This document shows, piece by piece, positions 15,670 to 22,430 of a stretch of DNA of 32,665 nt. Numbering within the stretch: position 1 is the stretch's first letter; each line of letters starts with the position of its first letter. The translations under genes were made by a program, and so were the position numbers. Where the stretch lies: contig JAJDNS010000070.1 of assembly GCA_022340585.1 (NCBI GenBank), positions 1 through 32,665 of the forward strand, written 5' to 3'. Below the pieces are notes generated by a model that made no database searches, had not been told where the DNA came from, and saw nothing but the letters and a program-made list of their open reading frames with translations. The stretch is from Acidobacteriota bacterium (GTDB taxonomy: Bacteria; Acidobacteriota; Vicinamibacteria; Fen-336).

Positions 15670-16440
15670 ATGAACGGCACACACACGCGCCTGGCGGTGC
15701 TGCTCGCCCTGTCGGCCCTGGCCCTGGTGGCCTGCGGGGGCTCATCCACCGAATCGCCTGTCAGTCCCGCGGGGGCCGGCGACGTCGGCCTTCTCACCAC
15801 CCTCGACAAGGGGGGGCCCACGGCTCCCGCCGGAGACGGCGTCTGCGACGGCACCGGCTCTGGCGACGGCACCTGTGACGGCACGTGCGACGGCACCGGG
15901 CCGAACGGCCAGGGGAACGGAAACAGCTACGGCGACGGCACCTGCGACGGCACCGGGCAGGGCAACGGCCCGGGCTACGGGCAGGGCAATGGTCCCGGCG
16001 ACGGCACCTGCGACGGCACGGGTGACGGCACGTGCACCGCCACCAGCCCCGCCGGCCTCGAGGCGATTCTCGTCGAGGCGCTCCAGGAGGAGTACAAGGC
16101 CGAGTGGACCTACCGCCGAGTCCTCGCCGACCTCGGCGACGTCGCGCCCTTCTCGTTCATCGCCGAGTCCGAGGCCCGTCACGTCGACGCGATCCTCCAT
16201 CTCTTCGCGCGGCGCGAGTGGGCCGCGCCGGATTCCGTGTGGACGCTCGACAACGTGGCGCGCTTCGGCACTCTCGCCGCGGCCTGCGCCGGCGGCGTTG
16301 CCGTCGAGATCGAGGACGGCGCCCTGTACGAGCGATTCCTGTCCCGGGACGATCTGCCCCAGGATGCCATCAACGTCTTCACCAACCTCCAGGCGGTCTC
16401 CCTGAACAACCACCTCCCCGCCTTCCAGAACTGCCAGTAG
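15670..16440 (+). CDS. DUF2202 ferritin-like lipoprotein with Gly-Asp-Gly-Thr-Cys repeats
   Basis: This 256-residue lipoprotein has a lipobox ending LVAC (Cys22). Residues about 55-125 are low-complexity repeats built from GDGTCDGTG and GQGNGPG, with six Cys at regular spacing. The C-terminal domain (about 128-256) matches DUF2202, a ferritin-like four-helix family: EEYKAEWTYRRVL, FIAESEARHVDAI, VEIEDGALYERFL and VSLNNHLPAF. Glu residues and the ExxH in EARH could bind iron, but function is not established. Ribosome site GGAGG precedes the ATG. The next gene is a DUF4405 cytochrome b-like protein, so a redox or metal role is possible. A REP-like repeat starts 2 nt after the stop. Confidence 0.88.
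   Translation: MNGTHTRLAVLLALSALALVACGGSSTESPVSPAGAGDVGLLTTLDKGGPTAPAGDGVCDGTGSGDGTCDGTCDGTGPNGQGNGNSYGDGTCDGTGQGNGPGYGQGNGPGDGTCDGTGDGTCTATSPAGLEAILVEALQEEYKAEWTYRRVLADLGDVAPFSFIAESEARHVDAILHLFARREWAAPDSVWTLDNVARFGTLAAACAGGVAVEIEDGALYERFLSRDDLPQDAINVFTNLQAVSLNNHLPAFQNCQ
15835..16040 (+). repeat. Coding tandem repeats of GACGGCACCTGC type
   Basis: Within the lipoprotein gene the units GACGGCACC, TGCGACGGCACC and GGCAACGGC recur irregularly. They encode GDGTCDGTG and GNGPG blocks. Such slippage-prone repeats could vary in number between strains. They are not CRISPR repeats: unit and spacing vary and the frame is kept. Confidence 0.8.
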
Positions 16441-16442
16441 CC

Positions 16443-16528
16443 AAAGGGGTCAGGTCTCGAAAGTTGCATTGCAGGGACTAGACGTCCTCTCCGAAGAACG
16501 GAATGCTACGAACAGGACCTGACCCCTT
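16443..16528 (-). repeat. REP-like inverted repeat, copy 3
   Basis: Outer arms are AAAGGGGTCAGGTC and GACCTGACCCCTT. Inner arm sequences TTGCATTGCAGGG and GGAATGCTACGAAC place it in the GTAGCATTCC subtype, inverted relative to the copy at 17389. The central hairpin is slightly decayed (CGTCCTCTCCGAAGAACG). It starts 2 nt after the DUF2202 stop and ends 30 nt before the DUF4405 start. Confidence 0.92.
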
Positions 16529-16558
16529 CCTGCTGACCCCAGCATCATTCGGAGACCC

Positions 16559-17386
16559 ATGAGCCAGAACAGCACGGCCCGATTCCAGTGGCGCGCCTTC
16601 GTCACCCTCTTCGTCACCCTGAGCTTCCTGCTGATCGCCGCGTCGGGGCTCGTCCTCTACGTGGCGCCGCCGGGGCGGGTCGCGCACTGGTCGCTCTGGA
16701 CCCTGGGCGGGCTCGACAAGGAGGGGTGGCAGTCGATCCACACCGTCTTCGCCTTCCTCTTCGTTCTGGCCGGGGTGTTCCACGTGTACTTCAACTGGCG
16801 AATCCTCTGGTCGTACCTGCGCTCGAAGCTCGTGGCCGGCATCCGCATGAAGCGTGAGCTCGGTCTCGCCGCGGGGCTGGTGGTCGCCATCGGCGTCCTC
16901 ACCGTCGCCGATCTTCCGCCCTTCGCCACCGTCATGGATCTCGGGACCCGCGCCAAGGAAGGCTGGTCCGTGGAGGGCGCCGAGCCGCCGGTCCCCCACG
17001 CGGAGATCATGACCCTCGAGCGCCTGGCCGCGGTCACCCAGATCCCCGTCGACCGCGCGCTCGGGAACCTCGAGAAGGCCGGCCTCGACGACGCGACGCC
17101 CCGGTCGACCATCGCGGCCCTCGCCTCGGCCCACGGCCGGACCCCCGAACAGGTGTGGGCCGCCCTCAGGGGACAGGAGAAGCCGAAGGAGCTTGCCGCC
17201 GGCGGAGGCTACGGCCGCAAGACGGTGGAGGAGGTCTGCGCCCAGCTCGAGATCTCACCTGAGGAGGGCCTCGCCCGTCTCCGCCGCCACGGCATCGAGG
17301 CCACCGCCGCATCCTCCATGAAGTCCCTCGCCGACCGCCACGGCCGCAACCCCCACGACCTCCTCCAGATCCTCGCCGGCGCCTGA
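16559..17386 (+). CDS. DUF4405 cytochrome b-like membrane protein with duplicated C-terminal domain
   Basis: The 275-residue protein has three or four membrane segments. The first block, LLIAASGLVLYVAPPGRVAHW to WQSIHTVFAFLFVLAGVFHVYFNWRI shortened here to its key His residues in HW, IHTVF and FHVYFNW, matches DUF4405, a cytochrome b561-like family. A further segment lies near residue 100-118. The C-terminal 135 residues hold two related units of about 55 residues: one from MTLERLAAVTQIPVDRAL (about 144), the other from KTVEEVCAQLEISPEEGL (about 221), each ending in an HGRxP motif. Their function is unknown. A GGAG site precedes the ATG. The gene sits between two REP-like repeats, so shared transcription with the DUF2202 gene is uncertain. 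Confidence 0.82.
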   Translation: MSQNSTARFQWRAFVTLFVTLSFLLIAASGLVLYVAPPGRVAHWSLWTLGGLDKEGWQSIHTVFAFLFVLAGVFHVYFNWRILWSYLRSKLVAGIRMKRELGLAAGLVVAIGVLTVADLPPFATVMDLGTRAKEGWSVEGAEPPVPHAEIMTLERLAAVTQIPVDRALGNLEKAGLDDATPRSTIAALASAHGRTPEQVWAALRGQEKPKELAAGGGYGRKTVEEVCAQLEISPEEGLARLRRHGIEATAASSMKSLADRHGRNPHDLLQILAGA

Positions 17387-17388
17387 AC

Positions 17389-17475
17389 AAAAGGGGTCAG
17401 GTCCCGTTTGTAGCATTCCGTCCTCCGGAGAGGACGTATTACCCCTGCAATGCAACATTCGAGACCTGACCCCTT
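17389..17475 (+). repeat. REP-like inverted repeat, copy 4 (best-preserved)
   Basis: This 87-bp copy has arms AAAAGGGGTCAGGTC and GACCTGACCCCTT, inner arms GTTTGTAGCATTCC and TGCAATGCAACATTC, and a perfect central hairpin CGTCCTC-CGGA-GAGGACG. It fits exactly between two convergent genes: 2 nt after the DUF4405 stop and immediately abutting the DegT stop at 17476. It could act as a two-way terminator, since each end reads GACCCCTT-like on exit. Confidence 0.95.
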
Positions 17476-18756
17476 CTATCGGCGGGCGGCGCGGTTGAGG
17501 GACTTGAGGTGGACGAGGGGGTGGTCGGCGGTGCGGAGGTCGTCGAGGTTGTCGCGGATCTTGGCGATGGCCTCGACGATGTCGTCCACGTCCTTCTCGC
17601 TGCCGAGGAGCACGGGGTGGTGGAGCCACACCGACTCCTCGTACGCCGCGCGCTCGGTCACCGGGCAGCGGGTCTCGGCCCAGGGGACCCCGTCGCCGAG
17701 GGCCCGGAAGTCCCCGGGACGCACGGCGAACAGGCTGCTCCGGTAGACCGGCTCGTAGAAGAGCCCGTCGCAGGGGATGCCCTCGGCCTCGAGAGCGGCC
17801 ACGAAGCGGTCGCGCGAGGCGCCCTCGAAGGCGGTGGCGTCGTAGCGGAACACGTACTGGTAGATCGCCGGGCTCGTCTGCCGGGGGTCCGGCTCCACGA
17901 GGGCCAGCCCGTCGATCCCGTCGAGGGCGCGCCCGAGCCTCTCCGCGCGCGCCGCTCGCCGGGCGCTCTGGGCCGGCAGCTTCTCGAGCTGGCCGAGGAG
18001 CACCGCGGCCTGGAACTCGGTGAGCCGGTGGTTGAAGCCCACGAGCCGGTGACCGAAGCGGTCGGCGCGGCTGGCCCGCCCGCAGTTGATGTAGCTCTCG
18101 GCCCGCTCCGCGGTCTCGTCGTCGTTGGTGGTGACCACCCCGCCCTCGCCGGCGGTGAGCAGCTTCGAGGTCTGGAGGCTGAAGGCCCCGGCCTGGCCGA
18201 GCGATCCCGCCCCCACCTTCTTCCACTTCGCCCCGTGGGCGTGGGCGCAGTCCTCGATCACCGCCAGCCCGCGCTTCTCCGCGATCGCGGTGAAGGCGTC
18301 CATGTCGGCCATGCACATGGCGAGGTGCACGGGAAGGATCGCGCGCGTGCGAGTCGTGATCGCGGCCTCGGTCGCCGCCGGGTCGAGGCACCAGGTCGAG
18401 GGGAGCACGTCGACGAAGACCGGCACCGCCTCCAGCCGCAGCACCGGGGCGGCGCTCGCCTCGAAGGTGTAGGCGGGGAGGATGACCTCGTCCCCGGGCC
18501 GCAGCCCCGCCGCCTTCAGGGCGATCTCGATGGCGACGGTCCCGTTGGCCACCGGCAAGGCGTGGCGCGCGTCGTGGGCCTCGGCGAAGGCGGTGGCGAA
18601 GCGGTCGGCGAAGGTGTTGGGGAAGGGGTACCCGCCCCAGCTGCGCGCCTCGAGGGCCTCGAGGAGAAGGGCCCGCTCCCGCTCGTCGTGGTCGGGCCAC
18701 CGGGTGAAGGGCCGGGTCCGGACCGGCGTCCCACCGGCAAGGGCGAGTCGGGGCAT
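17476..18756 (-). CDS. DegT/DnrJ/EryC1/StrS family PLP aminotransferase
   Basis: This 426-residue fold-type I enzyme has the family landmarks: GTVAIEIALKAAGLRPGDEV near 72-91, PAYTFEASAAPVL, VIEDCAHAHGA with PLP-ring Asp169, and FSLQTSKLLTAGEGG with PLP-Lys198. It probably transaminates a keto-sugar or cyclitol. An in-frame GTG exists 9 bases upstream (18765), but it overlaps the GGAGGTG ribosome site that lies 8 nt before the ATG at 18756, so ATG is preferred. It is the last of a minus-strand run with GH28-like, ChbG-like and HExxH genes. Its stop abuts a REP-like repeat with no gap. Confidence 0.92.
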   Translation of the reverse strand: MPRLALAGGTPVRTRPFTRWPDHDERERALLLEALEARSWGGYPFPNTFADRFATAFAEAHDARHALPVANGTVAIEIALKAAGLRPGDEVILPAYTFEASAAPVLRLEAVPVFVDVLPSTWCLDPAATEAAITTRTRAILPVHLAMCMADMDAFTAIAEKRGLAVIEDCAHAHGAKWKKVGAGSLGQAGAFSLQTSKLLTAGEGGVVTTNDDETAERAESYINCGRASRADRFGHRLVGFNHRLTEFQAAVLLGQLEKLPAQSARRAARAERLGRALDGIDGLALVEPDPRQTSPAIYQYVFRYDATAFEGASRDRFVAALEAEGIPCDGLFYEPVYRSSLFAVRPGDFRALGDGVPWAETRCPVTERAAYEESVWLHHPVLLGSEKDVDDIVEAIAKIRDNLDDLRTADHPLVHLKSLNRAARR

Positions 18757-18852
18757 GGCGTTCACCTCCGCGCGGACCGGCCCGGGGCCGGCGGCACCAT
18801 CCTACCCGAGTCCCGGCGGCCGTCAGGCCCCGACGGCTGCCGTCCCGGCCCC

Positions 18853-20526
18853 TCAGCGAGCGGGTCCGTGGTCGCGGCGCCCGAAGCCGGCGGGGACGGT
18901 CGGCGTCCGGGCCGCCCGGACGTCGTTGCCCGCGAGCACGGCGCGGCCGGTCACGTCGCGGGACTCCACGAAGACGTCGGTGCCCTCCGTGGCCCGGGAG
19001 TTCCGCACGACCGCGTCCTCTCCGCGAACGAGACGCAGGGCCGAACCAGTCGACTGCGCCTGCCGCCCGCGGAACCGCTCCACCTCGAGCTCCCGGAACC
19101 CCTCGCACTCCACCGCGTGGGTGAAGAACGCGGGCACGTCCTCGCCCCACTCCACCTCGAAGCCCCGCAGCCGGATCCGGCCGACGTCCTTCGCCAGCAG
19201 CGCCGGCAGGTCCCGGCCGAACAGGCTCTCCTCCGGGGTGGGGGCGGAGCGCAGGTCCACGTTGCCGCCGTAGGCGTCGGACTGCGGCCCCCGCTTCACC
19301 TTCAGCTGCACGTCGTCGAACAGCACGTTCTCGATGGGGTTGTCCGGGGTGCCCCAGACCACCACCCCGGCCTCGCCCTCCGCGCGGATGCGGGAGAACG
19401 TCACGTTGCGGATGCGCCCGGCGGTCGTGGCCTCGGGGTCCCAGAGCATGGCCGAGACGTGGATGGGCTCGCCCTTGCCCCACCAGTGCCCGGTGAAGAG
19501 CGTGGTGCGCAGGACGATGTCCGAGAAGATCACGTTCTCCACCGAGCCCGCCCCGCGGACGAAGACCCCGAGGCCCCGGTTCGCCCGGTGGATGACGAGG
19601 TTGGTGAACACGCAGTCGCGGATGTCGCCCCCGGTGTAGCCCACCCGGATCCCGAGGGAGCGGGTGGAGAGGGTGCAGCTCGTCACGCTCACGCGCTCCG
19701 AGCCGAAGATCGCGATGCAGTCGTCGCCGGTGTCGATGTCGCAGGCGAGGATGCGTACGTCGCGACAGCCCTTGATGTCGATCCCGTCGTCGTTGGGGAT
19801 CATCGTGCCGCTGGCGTCGCTGTTGATCCGGATCGCCTCGATGGTGACGTTCTCGCAGTCGTTGTAGTGGGACGTCCAGGTGGGCGAGTTCTGGATGGTG
19901 ACGCCGTGCACCAGCACGTCGCGGCAGCCAAAGACCCGCAGCAGGTTGCCCGGACGCTCCCCGTGGGCGAGGGGGCCGTGCTCGAAGAACTCCCCGTCGG
20001 GCATGAAGTCCTCGCCCTGGCGGACGAAGCGCCGGTCGAAGTCGGGCGGGGCGTGGGACGTCGTCTCGTCGTGGAAGGCGAGGGCGTTGCCGTCGATCGT
20101 CCCGCGCCCCACGATCGCCACCCGCTCGGCGCCGCGGGCGGTGACCACTCCCTCCCGCTCCGACTCCCCGCTCGCGTCCTCCCCCTCCACCGCGTAGTCC
20201 TCGAGGTGCGGGCTGCCGAGGACGAGCGCGCCGGCGTCGAGGTGGAGGGTGACGTGGGAGAGGATGCGGAAGGGCTTCGTCAGCCAGGTGCCGGCGGGAA
20301 CGTGGACCGTCCCCCCGCCCGCCGCGTGGCAGGCGTCGATGGCGCCCTGGAGCGCCGCGGTGTCGAAGGTCGTCCCGTCGCCCTTCCCGCCGAAGTCGCG
20401 CACGTCGAAGGGGCCGCGCGCCGCGCTCGCCTCGACCCCGGTGGCCAGCGCCCCCGGGACGAGCGCGCCGGTGAGGAGCGCCCCCCGCTTCAAGACCTCG
20501 CGCCGGCTCGAATCGTTGTCACTCAT
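18853..20526 (-). CDS. Tat-exported GH28-like (polygalacturonase family) beta-helix protein
   Basis: The 557-residue protein begins with a Tat signal (SSRREVLKRGALLTG, Arg8-Arg9). FDVRDFGGKGDGTTFDTAALQ at the start of the mature part and repeated short strands (VENVIFSDI, IRNVTFSRI, IENVLFDDV) are typical of GH28 right-handed beta-helices. Acidic motifs NDDGID (245-250) and DTGDDC (265-270) match the catalytic Asp sites. Where pectinases have a catalytic His (GHG), this protein reads STRSLGIRVG (287-296), so activity or substrate may differ. The start codon directly abuts a REP-like repeat, and no Shine-Dalgarno sequence is visible. The Tat motif position supports this start. Confidence 0.87.
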   Translation of the reverse strand: MSDNDSSRREVLKRGALLTGALVPGALATGVEASAARGPFDVRDFGGKGDGTTFDTAALQGAIDACHAAGGGTVHVPAGTWLTKPFRILSHVTLHLDAGALVLGSPHLEDYAVEGEDASGESEREGVVTARGAERVAIVGRGTIDGNALAFHDETTSHAPPDFDRRFVRQGEDFMPDGEFFEHGPLAHGERPGNLLRVFGCRDVLVHGVTIQNSPTWTSHYNDCENVTIEAIRINSDASGTMIPNDDGIDIKGCRDVRILACDIDTGDDCIAIFGSERVSVTSCTLSTRSLGIRVGYTGGDIRDCVFTNLVIHRANRGLGVFVRGAGSVENVIFSDIVLRTTLFTGHWWGKGEPIHVSAMLWDPEATTAGRIRNVTFSRIRAEGEAGVVVWGTPDNPIENVLFDDVQLKVKRGPQSDAYGGNVDLRSAPTPEESLFGRDLPALLAKDVGRIRLRGFEVEWGEDVPAFFTHAVECEGFRELEVERFRGRQAQSTGSALRLVRGEDAVVRNSRATEGTDVFVESRDVTGRAVLAGNDVRAARTPTVPAGFGRRDHGPAR

Positions 20527-20610
20527 GGGGTCAGGTCGTGAATGTTGAATGCCGTCCTCTCCAGAGGACGATTTCGGGACCCGAACTCACCGTTCAACGC
20601 CGGACCCCCT
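20525..20610 (+). repeat. REP-like inverted repeat, copy 5 (overlaps two gene ends)
   Basis: The left arm (GGGGTCAGGTCGTGAATGTTG) begins at the GH28-like start codon. The central hairpin CGTCCTCTCCAGAGGACG is intact. The right half is diverged (GTTCAACGCCGGACCCCCT) but aligns with the inverted left arm. The ChbG-like gene ends inside this right half, so the repeat supplies its last codons and stop. Subtype is that of copy 2. Confidence 0.9.
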
Positions 20611-21481
20611 GTTCCTTGAGCAGGTCCCGGTAGCCCATGAGCTCGATCCCCCGGCGCGCGACGATCTCCTTCACCTTGGCGCTCGTCCACGCCTCGACCA
20701 CCCCCTGCCGGTCGACGGCCACGTCCTCGTAGCCCACGTGGTGGACGGCCCGCATCTCCGGGCCGTCGTACGCCGGGTGGTCCACGAAGACCCAGGTCCC
20801 GGGCTCGAGGCTCTCGAGCATCCGGGCGAAGGTCTCGACCTTCTCCGCCGGGGTCTCCTTCGGCCCGTCCCAGCGCAGCCACTGGACGTCGTGCTCCTGG
20901 GGATCGATGTCCAGCCCGTACTCCGTGGCGAGGCGTTTCACGAGGCCGCCCACCTCCTCGCCGATCGCCGCGAAGCCCATGTGGCCGCTCAGGTGGCTCA
21001 GGTGGGGAACCGCGCGCCGGGTCAGCTCGATCTGGGCCCGCAGCTCGCGCTCGATCTCCTCCAGCTTCCACGGCTGCTCCTTGAGCGCCCGGTCCTTCCC
21101 GTAGCTCTCGCTCGGCCAGATCATCGGGAAGAACCAGCCCCCCTCCTCGACCAGGCTGGGGGCCGTGGTGAGCGGCCGCCACTTCACCGTGTCCCACTCG
21201 CTGGTGAGGGCCAGGTGCAGGCCCACGTCCAGCCCCGGGTTCTCCCGGAGAAGCCGCGTGGCCTCCGGGAACCAGGGGCCGACGGCCATGAGCTCCACCG
21301 TCCGCATCACCCCGTCGTTGTAGCAGTCCACGTGGGCCCGGTTCGAGGACTCCGACGAGCCCATGTCGTCCCCCCGCACGATGAGGCGGATGGCGCCGTC
21401 GTCGGCGGCGCCCAGCGGGGTCGGGAAGGCCAGCGCCCCGAGCGCCAGGCCCACGGTCAGCGTCTGGATGATCTCTCGCAT
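20594..21481 (-). CDS. ChbG/YdjC family carbohydrate deacetylase-like protein, exported
   Basis: The 295-residue product has a signal peptide (MREIIQTLTVGLALGALAFP, cleavage near residue 25) and the YdjC fold signatures. These are LIVRGDDMGSSESSN (metal Asp38-Asp39), LDVGLHLALTSEW (His89) and HLSHLSGHMGF, with VDHPAYDGPEM later. ChbG-like enzymes remove acetyl groups from chitooligosaccharides and related glycans; most are cytosolic, so export is notable. The frame continues upstream through a REP-like repeat, but the ATG at 21481 starts the signal peptide, with GGGAG a little far (12 nt). The last residues, GVRR, and the stop are encoded by the repeat at 20525-20610. The native C-terminus may therefore be altered. 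Confidence 0.87.
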   Translation of the reverse strand: MREIIQTLTVGLALGALAFPTPLGAADDGAIRLIVRGDDMGSSESSNRAHVDCYNDGVMRTVELMAVGPWFPEATRLLRENPGLDVGLHLALTSEWDTVKWRPLTTAPSLVEEGGWFFPMIWPSESYGKDRALKEQPWKLEEIERELRAQIELTRRAVPHLSHLSGHMGFAAIGEEVGGLVKRLATEYGLDIDPQEHDVQWLRWDGPKETPAEKVETFARMLESLEPGTWVFVDHPAYDGPEMRAVHHVGYEDVAVDRQGVVEAWTSAKVKEIVARRGIELMGYRDLLKEQGVRR

Positions 21482-21532
21482 GGCGCCGATCATCTCCCAC
21501 CCCGCCCCGCCCCGGCGAGAGCCATTCGATCT

Positions 21533-21617
21533 AAAGGGGTCAGGTCTCGTTTGTAGCATTCCGTCCTCGGAAGAGGACGTTCTACCCCGGCAATGCAACA
21601 TTCGGGACCTGACCCCT
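21533..21617 (+). repeat. REP-like inverted repeat, copy 6 (inside a gene 3' end)
   Basis: Arms AAAGGGGTCAGGTC and GACCTGACCCCT, inner arms GTTTGTAGCATTCC and GCAATGCAACATTCG, and hairpin CGTCCTC-GGAA-GAGGACG are well preserved, very close to copy 4. The HExxH gene on the minus strand reads into it for 11 codons and stops at 21582. Confidence 0.95.
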
Positions 21618-22244
21618 CCGCCCCGACTCGAGACCCGACTCCTCCGCCTTCTCGCGCGCGGCGGCGGCGCTCTTGATGGCGGAGTCCACCGCCCACTCGA
21701 ACAGCCGGCGCTCGTCTCCCCCGAGGCGCTCGGGCACGCGCTCCCTCAGCTCCTTGTACCACCGGATCTCGCGCTGGTAGGTCGCGTCCTCGTCCTCCAG
21801 TCCGTCGTAGTGCTGGAGCTCGTGGAACAGGGTCCCGGCCAGGCGGATGGTCTCGAAGGTGCGCTGGGCCGACTCGGGGACGTCGAGGTCGGGGAAGGGG
21901 AGGCCGTGGGCCACGAGCTCGTCGCGTCTGATGAAGACACGCCGGACCAGGTTCAGGGCGTTCACGTAGATCGCGCTGCGTCCTCCCGCGAGGTCCGGGG
22001 CCACCCAGAGGTCGCCGCGCTCCTGCAGCCGGAAGAGCGTGGCCGCGAGATCCGACTCGCCCCACCCGCGCAACCGCCCCCGGAGCGCGGCGAAGGCCTC
22101 CCACTCCTCGGGGCTCTTCTGGTCCAGCACGAAGGTGTGGCCCCCGGCGAGGGCGTTGGCCTTCGCCTCCGCCACCCGGACGATCGCCCAGTACGCCGAC
22201 ACCACGATCGCCGCGGCCACGCCGAGCTTCAGCACCGTCCTCAA
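21582..22244 (-). CDS. Putative membrane-anchored zinc metalloprotease-like protein (HExxH)
   Basis: The 220-residue protein has one N-terminal membrane segment or signal (residues 5-22, VLKLGVAAAIVVSAYWAIV) and an HELQH motif at 141-145 (HExxH), followed by YDGLEDEDATYQREI with acidic residues that could be the third zinc ligand. I do not recognise the family beyond this. The start is uncertain: TTG at 22244 or GTG at 22235 both retain the membrane segment. Residues 210-220, including GQVPNVALPG, and the stop come from the REP-like repeat at 21533-21617. Another repeat ends 14 nt upstream of the TTG. Both gene ends may therefore have been remodelled. Confidence 0.75.
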   Translation of the reverse strand: MRTVLKLGVAAAIVVSAYWAIVRVAEAKANALAGGHTFVLDQKSPEEWEAFAALRGRLRGWGESDLAATLFRLQERGDLWVAPDLAGGRSAIYVNALNLVRRVFIRRDELVAHGLPFPDLDVPESAQRTFETIRLAGTLFHELQHYDGLEDEDATYQREIRWYKELRERVPERLGGDERRLFEWAVDSAIKSAAAAREKAEESGLESGRRGQVPNVALPG

Positions 22245-22258
22245 GACCGCTCGATTCT

Positions 22259-22418
22259 AAAGGGGTCGGGTCCCATTTGTCGCATTCCGTCCTCCCGAGA
22301 GGACCCGACCGGCCTGCGGCCGGATACCTTGGCCAAGGACACGATTCCGCCATGGCGATCGTGTCCTTGGCCGGGGACCTTCTATCCCTGCAATGCAACA
22401 TTCGGGACCTGACCCCTT
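22259..22418 (+). repeat. REP-like inverted repeat, copy 7, with nested palindromic insert
   Basis: Outer arms AAAGGGGTCGGGTC (one change) and GACCTGACCCCTT, and inner arms as in copy 4, flank about 75 extra bases starting just after the half-hairpin GAGAGGAC (about 22304-22378). The insert holds a small hairpin CCGGCC-TGC-GGCCGG (22309-22323) and a large perfect palindrome (22331-22372). The repeat fills nearly all of the gap between two divergent gene starts (22244 and 22431). Confidence 0.92.
22331..22372. repeat. Nested 15-bp perfect inverted repeat
   Basis: GGCCAAGGACACGAT (22331-22345) and ATCGTGTCCTTGGCC (22358-22372) are exact inverted copies around a 12-nt loop that is itself largely palindromic (CGCCATGGCG). 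CCTTGGCCAAGG at the left base is also a 12-bp palindrome. In RNA, G-U pairs could extend the stem. It may be a second mobile hairpin inside the REP copy, an operator, or an attenuator. Confidence 0.85.
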
Positions 22419-22430
22419 AGACTGGGGCTC

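Noticed and set aside
15835..16040. Repeats as a possible CRISPR array
   Set aside because: Repeat units are short and irregular, keep the reading frame and encode a protein spacer; no cas genes are present.
17509..20541. 1010-residue open frame on the plus strand
   Set aside because: It is antisense to the DegT, GH28-like and intergenic DNA; composition is His/Val/Asp/Gly-rich without recognisable motifs.
10633..22418. GGGGTCAGGTC repeats as a CRISPR or phage attachment series
   Set aside because: Each is a single inverted repeat separated by whole genes; spacing is irregular and a RAYT gene explains them better.
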